DNA of 64,000 nucleotides, from NCBI RefSeq assembly GCF_036323735.1, contig NC_086028.1:39659001-39723000 (forward strand), given 5' to 3'. Positions within the stretch are counted from its first letter, which is position 1, and each line of letters opens with the position of its first letter. Under the pieces are notes generated by a model. It ran no database searches and was not told the origin of the DNA. It saw only the letters and a program-made list of their open reading frames with translations. This DNA is from Rattus norvegicus. Its lineage: Eukaryota; Chordata; Mammalia; Rodentia; Muridae. A program made the position numbers and the translations under genes. This document shows positions 55,649 to 64,000 of the stretch, in pieces.

Positions 55649-56200
55649 TGTTAGTGACTCCCCAAAACACAGACAAGAGATGATCTGATGCAACTCACAG
55701 CAGGGTCTTTATTCTATTCAAGCTAGCTTGGGTTCCCCCAGTGCACCACTATCACTCAGGATGGTTTTGGTGATGGAGTCCTGAAAGTCTATCGGGGCTC
55801 AAGGCTTTATAGTAAGCAGCAAGTGGGGAGTGAGTGTGTGCAAGCATCTGACTGGAAATCTACTGTGGCCTTTAACATAATTGGCTGGTGTCATATCATA
55901 AACTTAAGTCCCCCTCCCCCTCTGCATTGGTGGTCATTCAGCAGGGGTTAAGGTAGGATTGTAACCTGGGGGTTCAGGTTTGTTGGGGGAATAACCTGGA
56001 GACACTGGTCTTGTTGAGGGTGTAACCTGGAAACGCTGGTCTTATTGGGGATTAGCCTAGAAACTGGAGCTAGGCTCAGGTTTTGTTGGGGGGCAACTTG
56101 GAAACTAACGCTAGGTACCAGCCTGCTAGTTTACCTGAATTCAGACTTAGGTCATGTTCTCTAAAACGGAATCTGAATTTAAAAGACCTGTCACCTCACA
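55649..56200 (-). mobile_element. Probable solo LTR (endogenous retrovirus, family unknown)
   Basis: On minus it runs from TGTGAGGTGA to GGAGTCACTAACA, so the ends are TG...CA. A CTATAAAG TATA box (about 55811) and an AATAAAG polyadenylation signal (about 55713) lie in LTR order. The U3-side segment (55960-56115) has degenerate tandem units of about 31 bp. No clear 6-bp TSD was found. No retroviral genes adjoin it. Confidence 0.6.
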
Positions 56201-56309
56201 GACAGCAGTAACACTTTATTCCCCGGACTTTGCTTAAAGTCAGAGATATCAGGAACACAGTCACTACAGAGAAAACAACTCTGATTTAGTGAAGTAACCA
56301 TTGTCTAAG

Positions 56310-56412
56310 GTCTGGAACTCACTACGTAGCCCAAGTTGGCTTCAAATTCCTGGCAATCTGCCTCAGCCTCTGGAGTGCTAGGATTATAAAAGTACACCAA
56401 CACATGACTTAG
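56310..56412 (-). mobile_element. B1 SINE
   Basis: ctgcctcagcctctggagtg. Confidence 0.8.
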
Positions 56413-56464
56413 AGATAAGAGCTGTTGTCTAATCTTTAAAGATGAAATATTGGGTGACAATAAA

Positions 56465-56630
56465 AGCTGGGCGTGGTGCTGCATACCTTTGATCCCAGCA
56501 CTTGGGAGACAGAGGCAGGTAGATCTCTGTAAATTCAAGACCAGCCTGCTCTACACAGCAAGTTCCAGGCCAACTAGGGAGACGCTGTTTCAGAAGACCA
56601 AAAACCAGACCAAAACAAAAAAACCCAAGA
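56465..56630 (+). mobile_element. B1 SINE
   Basis: gctgggcgtggtgctgcat and agttccaggccaactagg. Confidence 0.93.
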
Positions 56631-57384
56631 CCAAGTAAACACGTGGGAATATGGCTTCAGGAGGCTCTTGAGGGGTTGTTAGAGACACGCACCACCACAC
56701 CCTGTGTATACATTTTTGTATTTCTTTTTCTGTGGAGCTTTACGTCAACCCTAGGGCTTCTGTCCGGCAAGTGTATGACCACTTGCCTAAATCCCATCCC
56801 CATTTTTTTATGTGTGTTTGTTTTGCGGTGCTCAGGATTGGACCTGGGTTCTCAGACATCCTAGGTAGCTGCCTTGCCATTGAGCTGTGTCTCCCAGTTC
56901 TCCTGTGTGTTAATGAGGAAGTTCCAGCTCTGGAGATGAAGATGCCTGGAGCTGGCCTGCAATGGTGTTCTGAGAACAGCTTCTTAGATTGTCATTGTAC
57001 AGCCCTGGCTAGAAGCCACGACGGTCAGGTGGGCTATTCTCTCAATGATTCCCATTTTAACTAAGTAAGAAAAGGCAACGTCAGTCTGCTGGGACCCTTC
57101 CCTTCTGACTCAGGTAGGCAAGCACCCCACTTTGTATTGCTTTAATGGGAGTTTTTTGTCTTTGAGGACTCTTGCTTGGTATCATCTGTTGATTTCTTTA
57201 GTTGCTACTGCTTTTCACCGAGACTCCAGACTTGACGAGGTAGGGGTGTGGACAGGGACTTCATTTTGTACAGCTGTCTAATCTGTCCGTGAATAGAGAG
57301 AGCTTATTACGGAGTTGTCTTCCTCATGCTGATATAGTTAGCTGTATCAAGGTCTCATGAACTCCAAACAGAACCCCACAGGGA

Positions 57385-57465
57385 GCTGAGGTTGACCTTG
57401 AACTTCTGATCTTCCTGCTTCTACCTCACAAGTGCTGGAATCACAGGCAGGCACCACCATGCCCA
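57385..57465 (-). mobile_element. B1-like SINE
   Basis: gttgaccttgaacttctgatc and caggcaccaccatgccc. Confidence 0.7.
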
Positions 57466-58826
57466 GTGTATGTGGGGCTAAGATGGAGCTCAGGGCCTGG
57501 CGCATACTAAGCAAACACTCCAAGCCTCCGTCCTTATGACTCCTAAATCCTCATTTTGCAAATAGAACGTTGAAGTTAGAGAGTTAAGAAGGCCTCTGAC
57601 TACTAGGGCAGTAGGCGGCAGGTCCAGAATACAAGCCTGCTGAACAAGCCTGTCCCATCTCTCCTTTCATCGTGGTTATGGCTTGATTGCCAGCCACTGT
57701 GTCTGTGGGATTCTAGGATTTCCTTCAAAGCCATCCACGAGGGAAGGTAACAGCTATACGAACCTGATGGAATGTGTCCCTTCACCTGCCTGTGCGATGC
57801 CGGAGGGTTGTCAGGCAGAGAAGATGGAGGGTTAGGAGTCAGGAGGAAGTGAGTGTTGGGGATGTGAAGATTTGGCAACTGTGTAGATGAATGAATAATA
57901 CTCCAGCATACCCAGTGTCTTTTTCTCTCTTTTAAACAAAACCTCAATTGTTCAGTTTTTACCAATGAAGACTCGGGAGCCAGATGCTGGGGGGTGGGGG
58001 TGGGGGGGGGATAGTCTGCTGGTTCAGAGAGGCAGAGAAAGCATCCAGTTGACCTTCCTCCTCAGCTGATGTCCCGGAAGCAGTCCCCTCTCTCATGCTG
58101 TCTCAAAAAACCTTCAAACTGAAAGTCCCTCCCTTCTACTTCCTGTGCCTCTCTCTATCTGTCTTCCTGACTCCCCCTTATTTTCTATGGTTTTGGCCTA
58201 TTGACCTATAGCTGATTTTATTTACTGCTGTTTACCATATTCAAAGGTTGAGCCGCACCACAACTAAAAACAGGTGTTTCCAGTAAATACACAATCTTGG
58301 GGTTCGAAGTGTGATCAAATATCTTGCAACAGTCCAGAGTCAGTACTGAAGTAGTGCTACCTATCTAAGGGTAAGCCCACCCCCTACGACCTGTGGGATC
58401 ACAGTAGGAATGACCTCTCTTTTCACTTTGCTATATGACCTTGGGAAAGAGCTTTTCCTTTCTGGTCCTCGACTTGCATTTTGTGTGTAATGAAGGAGAA
58501 AGTTTAGTATGATAGAACCACTGGGTAAAATATGCAGTCTAGTTAATAGAGACGAACCAATGTCATGTTCTTAATTATATGAGATGTATTTTAATATCAA
58601 CAAGGGGGGAAACTACATAAGCACACAAAATGAGTAAAACAAAATGTAGCTTAAAAGACACATTAAAAATTGACGGTTTTGTCAGGTGCTGGCTATTCAT
58701 TAGTAACTAAAAGTTATAGTTCCACATCTTCTGGTAATTTGAAGAATATTTTTGAGGCAAGGAAAAGGAGAAACAAGACCCTTGCTCTATAACAAATTCA
58801 AGAGAGTCATGAAAATGAATCAATTA
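57465..58826. other. Intergenic unique-looking stretch
   Basis: No exon is recognised. A G-rich run at 57989-58010 could form a G-quadruplex. Confidence 0.5.
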
Positions 58827-58840
58827 AAAAAATTCTACAG

Positions 58841-59032
58841 GGGGCTGGAGAGATGGCTCAGTGGTTAAGAGCACTGACTGCTCTTCCAGAGGTCCTGAGT
58901 TCAAATCCCAGCAACCACATGGTGGCTCACAACCATCTGTACTGAGATCTGATGCCCTCTTCTGGTGTGTCTGAAGACAGTATACTTGCATTCATAAAAT
59001 AATAAATCTTAAAAAAAAAGAAAAAGAAAAGC
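58841..59032 (+). mobile_element. B2 SINE with 14-bp TSD
   Basis: Nearly perfect B2. AAAAAATTCTACAG at 58827-58840 and 59033-59046 shows a recent insertion. Confidence 0.95.
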
Positions 59033-59444
59033 AAAAAATTCTACAGAAAGGGACATAGAGAAAAAGCAAAAATAGCTGGGTTGTTGAACTGGTTAAGACA
59101 GTGGTTTTAAAGTCCTGATACTGAGAAGTTCCTTCCCTTTCTCCCTCATAATTTGTTCTTTTAGCACAGCACCTCCCCAAGTTGTTTATCCTATTGGTTT
59201 AGGACACAGCCTTATCTAAGGACCATCTTGGGGCTTGAGACTGCTCCATGTAGCTCAGAGGACTGCCCACAACCCTCCAATGGTTACAGTTTTCAACAGG
59301 TGACAGCCACCTGCTAAGGGGAGAGAGGTTCCTCGAACCTCCTGCCTAATCTGTAACTCTGACAGGTTCTAAGTGTAGCCCTGACTCAAGACACACCATA
59401 GTGATTTATTTCTTTTTTCTTTTCTATTTTTAAAAAAAGATTTT

Positions 59445-59618
59445 TAAATTTATTTTATGTATGTGAGTACACTGTAGCTGTCTTCAGACACGCCAGAAGA
59501 GGACATCAGACCCATTACAGATGCTTGTGAAGCCACTATGTGGTTGCTGGGAATTGAACTCAGGACCTCTGGAAGAGCAATCAATGCTCCTATCTGCAGA
59601 GCCATCTCTCTAGCCCCA
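59445..59618 (-). mobile_element. B2 SINE
   Basis: cgccagaagaggacatcag ... gagccatctctctagcccc. Confidence 0.93.
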
Positions 59619-60420
59619 TGATTTATTTCCTACAGAAGGAAGATAAGGAAAAATTCAAGGGAGATAAAGAAAAAGGAGCCCCTTCAACTGGAATCTAGTT
59701 GGAGCAGAAAAGCAAGAATCCCAGCACAATTAAATATTACTTAAGGCTTCCCACATTCCCAGTTGTTTACAGTTTTCTAGCAATCTTACTAGAAATTCCA
59801 TTTACCAAGAAGCACATGTACTCAGGCTCCTGTCTAAGTTCACTGGTTTCTAGTTTTAGCTAACCAGCTTGAAACACTGTCCAAAGCACCTTTGGAGCCA
59901 ATCCATAACTTTAATGATCGAATAAAGAAACAGAGATGGGGTTCCCAGAAACCCGTGAAGCAATGGGCTTTCAAAATCTTGTAGACAGAATGAGAACTAG
60001 AGAAATTGAGTCTTTGAGAAGGCCACAAATCTACTTTCCAGTGTGTTTTAAAATCACCAACTATGCTTCTCCATAGGTCCTAAAATTCTTTTTCAGCGAT
60101 GAAGCCCAGTTTGGCCTGAGTGGAGGTCTCGAACTCCTCGGGCTATCACGCTGATAGTGTATATGCTCTTTCTGTCGACATTCCTGGTATTTTGTTTGTA
60201 CCTTGGAAAATGAACTTTGGTGTCTAAACAGACTCCGGCCGGCGATAGGCGCCACCACCCCCATCATCCTCAGGCGCAGGTGCTTCCTTAGGACTAAAAG
60301 CCTCAGGGGGCCTGGCAGCGTTTTAGATACTGTTAAATGCCAACAACCAGACGCCAGGGAGTTACAATGTGAGAGGACAGAAGCAGGAAACTGTCGGGGA
60401 GCTTTGACTCTATAGAGAAG
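59619..60420. other. Upstream flank of the Gm2a CpG island
   Basis: Mostly unique. An old Alu/B1-related monomer on minus is suggested at about 60090-60150 (ggtctcgaactcctcggg). Confidence 0.45.
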
Positions 60421-60439
60421 AACCTAAAAGGGAAAACAA

Positions 60440-60959
60440 CTGAACCTCCCTAGACACACCCCAGAGCTTCGCTCCGCCTCGCCCCTCCACGCCCAGCAAG
60501 TTCTGCCTATCTTCCCCCCCACCCCCCAGCCCCCTAGCCCGGCGGCGCGCTGAGCCCTGTTTCTGCATTCTCCTCCGCCCTGGCACTCCGCCCTGCCCCT
60601 CCCACCTTTAGCCCCACCCCTTACGTAGCCCCCGCCCCTCGCGTTCAGCCCTTCTCGCCCCCTTAGACTCGCCCCTTCGCTCCGCCCTCAATCGGCTCCG
60701 CCTCTTTCGCAGAGCCTTTTTTTTCTCAGCACTTAGCTCCGCCCCTTCCTCCCCTGGCTCTGCCCCCTCAGTAGGCCGTTGAGGGTGGGGCCGAAGTGGG
60801 CGGTACTTGGGGCGTGACCGGAGAAATCCCGCCTAGGGCCTGCAATCTCTGCCCCGCGGGGCGGAGCGCTGAGCGCAGCCAGGCATTGCAATAGGGACCT
60901 GCTGGCTTTAAAGGCACTGGAGAGTCGCCGTGCCTAGACCGACCTCGAGGACCGTCGCC
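60440..60959 (+). promoter_or_regulatory. Gm2a CpG-island promoter and 5' UTR
   Basis: Repeated GC boxes of CCGCCC/CCGCCTC type run from about 60470 to 60780, ideal for Sp/KLF factors. A TTTAAA lies at 60907-60912, about 50 bp before the ATG, next to an attgcaat box at 60885-60892. The CpG island carries on through exon 1 to about 61080. A TSS around 60930 is plausible. No perfect CLEAR/TFEB palindrome was found; ggcgtgacc near 60811 is only a half-like match. Confidence 0.7.
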
Positions 60960-61058
60960 ATGCGTCGTGTACCGCTGCTGCTCGTGCTGGGCTTGCTGTT
61001 CGTGCTGGGCTTGCTGTTCGCTGGCCCTGTCGCCCCTTCGCGCCTCATCTCGAAGCGC
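60960..61058 (+). CDS. Gm2a: GM2 ganglioside activator, coding exon 1 (signal peptide)
   Basis: ATG at 60960 follows cgtcgcc, a fair Kozak context. The exon encodes 33 residues: MRRVPLLL, then VLGLLF twice, then AGPVAPSRLISKR, and ends at CGC/gtgagt (phase 0). Mouse Gm2a as I recall starts MHRLPLLLLLGLLLAGSVAPARLVPKR and splices at the same KR. GM2A lifts GM2 ganglioside from lysosomal membranes and presents it to beta-hexosaminidase A. This exon gives the ER signal peptide and the start of the propeptide region. Mature-domain exons lie beyond the right edge; I saw none before 64000. The rat exon is six residues longer than mouse, explained exactly by a perfect 18-nt tandem duplication (60984-61001 and 61002-61019). 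An in-frame upstream ATG was not found, so the start is firm. Confidence 0.92.
60984..61019 (+). repeat. 18-bp perfect tandem duplication in Gm2a exon 1
   Basis: GTGCTGGGCTTGCTGTTC occurs twice head to tail and keeps the frame. It duplicates VLGLLF inside the hydrophobic core of the signal peptide. Confidence 0.97.
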
Positions 61059-64000
61059 GTGAGTGCCCCTGATCCTGGAGCAGGCCTTCAGCGGCTGATG
61101 GGTCCAGATTGTCCTAGAGGGGCTCCTGTCCTCCGAAGCGTCCTGTCCCATCCTTTCCGGGTGCAGAGCAGCGATTCGAACGCTCCTGCCCCAGACCCAG
61201 GATCTCAGCGTGTAACTCGCTGCACTCCCCGCCCTCCTCTTTCACTGTTTTCTGCTTAGCTCTGAGCTCTTTCTGCTGTGAGAGGGTTGAATCAGGCCAG
61301 GGGTTTCAAACTTGGCTACCAGGTGACAGAGGGCCAGCCGTGTGATCCCACTGCACCTAGTTGTGAGCCTTTGAGACCCTCCATCTCCTGCCAGTCTTTC
61401 ACTTCCCTGTCTCTCATTTTCCACGCTACAGACCCCCGGGAAAGGGAAGTTCGGTCATTCTGAGGGAAAAGCCCAGTTCCATTGCCTTTTGTGGTGGCCC
61501 AAAGTGCAGGTCCTCCAGATCCCTCCTGCCAGCCGGCTGGATAAAGGGGGAAGGTGTTATGGACAATCTTAGCCTTGGTGTATAAAATGTGTGTGATGTC
61601 AGCATAGGGTGAGGGCTTTCATGAACCCGGTGTTTGCAGAATGCCAAAAGAATAGTGCAGTTAGGGCCAGTATGGCCTTGGCCTTGTTCGGTCAGATGCA
61701 GGGTGATGTTACTTGTGGGAGGAAGGAACTTTTGACCTCACTGTCCCAGAGGCTAGTCAACTTGTCTCTTGATGTCTCCTAGTGTGGGACTGATAGTCTT
61801 GGCTCCGCAGCTCGCCTTGTGAGGTGGAGCCCTGTTAGAGGCAGTAGGCCTTGCAGATATTCCCGTTTCTCATATATGCTTTGTTTGTGGGTTCCATTCC
61901 AACTTTCGGTGCTCAGTTAGGCAATTTGGAGGGACTCGGGCATTGCAGGCACCAACCTCCTTTTGCTCATGAGGGACTTTACTCAAGATCACTCAGCCAT
62001 ACTTTTGAACCCCGCTGACTGTCATCACCATGTTCTCTAGAGGCTTATGGGTACAGAACTTGAGTCTGCAGTGACTAGTGATTGACCGAGCTTTCGGAAT
62101 CCTGGGGTCTTCTTTTATCATTGTCTGGTCCTATGACCCTGCACTGTAGCGACTCAAGATATGGCTGGTTTTGTTTTGGCCACTTACTAGACTCTATGTT
62201 GCATAGTGGGTGTCATTTATCATATACCTACTGTGTGCGGTAGGTTGAGCTTTGTACTTTTCCTCTTTAAAGTAGTTAATGATGATTTTGAACTACTGAG
62301 CTTCCTGCATCCGTCCCCCAATTTTGGAATAATTTATGGGGATAGTATAGAGTTCTGTGTATTTACCTAAGTGCTTTTGTTAGCATCCCATTTTATCCGT
62401 GTACTTGTTAAAACCAAGAAGCCAGTGTAGGTTGGTTACTGTGAACTAAATTAGGCCTTATTTGGGTCTCATCGATTTCCCATGAATGCCCCCTCTCTGT
62501 TCCAACTCCTGCTCTGGGGTTCCGTATTGTCATCCCTGTCACATCTTCTCACTCTACTGAGGCCTGGGGCAGAAAATTTAAATGAGCTTGGCTGCCTTCA
62601 GGAGCTGAGTCCTGTCGCTTTCTGAGTACAGACTTCTTACCCCTGCCATTGCCCATTTAATAAATGAGGAAGTTGAGCCTCCAGGGGTTAACATGCCAGA
62701 GACCAGTGGTTAACTAGCATCTGTTAGCGAGAGTAGTAGTGGTTGGTATGTGATAGAGGGACAGCCTCTGACCTGTCCCTGTCTTCTATCCGTGTAGCCA
62801 CATCTAGGCTGGGGATAGCATCTACCAGGTTCCAGGTACACACTGCTGATCTCTGTCCTCCCTTTCCCCATGAGCCTGGACTCAGCTGCTGGGATGCCGC
62901 ACAGGTGAAGCTGCCTAGGCCCTGTTTAGTGGGGGGACCCCCTTGTGAGAAGTCTTCTAGGGTTGGGGGAAGAGGTGATCGGAGAGGGTGGAAGATTCTA
63001 AAAAAGGATGCCCTAGAATCTTCCCCTAAGCCCAAAGTAGTCCTCAGTGTGAATCAGGCTGCTAAGTTGGGAAAAGCAGCCTTCTACCCTGTCAGCCCAG
63101 GTTACTGCATAGAAAGCCATTCCTTCACTTAGCTTATGACCAGCCTTTCCTCCCCCAGGCCATCCTTCTCCAAGCTCGGTACTTTCTTTCGAAGGTGTTC
63201 TATTGCACCACGGCCACTTTGCTTTCTTTGACCTATGAGGGCTTATGATAAATGAGACTCCTACCCTTCCAGCCTCAGCAAGGCCCCTCACTCAGTCTAG
63301 CCCGTTGGCCTTTCTGTACTGCTGGAAGCAGCTGAGCTTCTACCTCGGGGCTTTTGCTTGTGCCCTGTGTATATTGACTGACTTCTCATCCTGAAAGAAT
63401 GTTTTAAGTGTCACCTTTTAACCACCCTAAGTAAGACCTGAGTTACTCTCCACATCACCTTCTGGCACTCAAATTACAGTGGTTGGTACTTCCTCTTTCC
63501 TTCCCGCCTTCCCTCTCTTCCTCCCTTCCTTTGTTTCCATTTTTCTACCTCCTGGTACTTGGGTTTGAATCTACGGCCTTAGGCATATTAAGAGAGCTCC
63601 CTGCCACTGAGTTACACTGCCAGCCTGGGTTATTTGCATCAGACTATAAAGATCCACAAGGCCAAGCAGGACTGCTTCCTATTGTTTACATAGCCCTCAG
63701 TCCAGGGCCTGAACTTGTTGCTCCACAAATACTTGTGGAATGAAGTTTGAGCAAAATGCCTGCTGGTACCTACCCTGACCCTGCCTTTCTTAGTCACGGT
63801 GTGGCCTTTCATTCCTGGGATCAGAAGCCCATGCCAAGAAGCTTGAAGATAGCTGTTTAACAGGCTTACAGCGATCTCACGACACGGAGTTGGTGGCAGG
63901 AAGCAGAGGCCAAGGAGGCACATGGCTGTCTTTTAGTGAGCCAGCTCATGCTTGGTGTCTAACACAGTGCCATGAGCTGTTACGAATGTGTTCTCAGCTT
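61059..64000 (+). other. Gm2a: Gm2a intron 1 (5' part)
   Basis: This stretch follows the exon 1 donor and shows no further Gm2a exon. It is unusually poor in young SINEs. I see a MIR-like piece on minus at about 62640-62720 (AATAAATGAGGAAGTTGAG) and an old ID-like piece on minus at about 63550-63625. The rest looks unique. Confidence 0.7.

Noticed and set aside
60805..60822. TFEB/CLEAR site for the lysosomal gene Gm2a
   Set aside because: ggcgtgacc is only half of GTCACGTGAC; too weak to list as a site.

Overview
The window is mammalian genomic DNA from a murid rodent, almost certainly rat. Full-length ID SINEs (tRNA-Ala/BC1-like, ending in the CCCAGCTCCG-A(n) signature) are unusually numerous, and they sit among B1 and B2 SINEs, rodent hAT (URR1-type) elements, a rodent L1 3' end and many long (CA)n/(GT)n microsatellites. 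Only a few percent of the sequence is coding. Most ORFs are repeat or microsatellite translations.

Three gene-related units can be supported. (1) 2886-4426, minus strand: a nearly full-length processed retrocopy of Ybx1 (Y-box protein 1). Its 322-codon reading frame is uninterrupted, and it has 5' and 3' UTRs, a poly(A) tail and perfect 13-bp target-site duplications. (2) 15740-41507, minus strand: the complete Ccdc69 coding region, which I assembled from seven exons with good splice sites into a 202-residue coiled-coil protein. Exon 1 lies in a CpG island at about 41.3-41.7 kb. (3) 60960-61058, plus strand: coding exon 1 of Gm2a (GM2 ganglioside activator). It encodes the signal peptide, follows a GC-box-rich CpG island, and the gene continues past the right edge. 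The order Ccdc69 (minus) then Gm2a (plus), head to head, matches what I recall of human 5q33, so the two gene calls support each other.

Layout: 0-2.8 kb, old L1, SINEs and (CA)n; 2.9-4.4 kb, Ybx1 retrocopy; 4.4-15 kb, intergenic SINE/hAT/ID-rich DNA with one strong CTCF-type motif; 15-41.5 kb, Ccdc69, with a large first intron holding an ancient L1 (23.7-24.8 kb), a younger 5'-truncated L1 (29.1-31.0 kb) and a nested hAT/LTR-like structure (35.3-36.1 kb); 41.7-60.4 kb, the intergenic interval between the two divergent promoters, with a second CTCF-type motif, a MEF2/CArG-like cluster and LTR-like segments; 60.4-64 kb, Gm2a promoter, exon 1 and part of intron 1.

No CRISPR, operon or bacterial feature exists here, and I found no convincing novel molecular system. 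The most interesting points are the intact Ybx1 retrocopy, an 18-bp tandem duplication that lengthens the Gm2a signal peptide, the altered C-terminus of rodent Ccdc69, and several nested transposon insertions with clean target-site duplications. SINE boundaries are by eye, to within about 10-20 bases.
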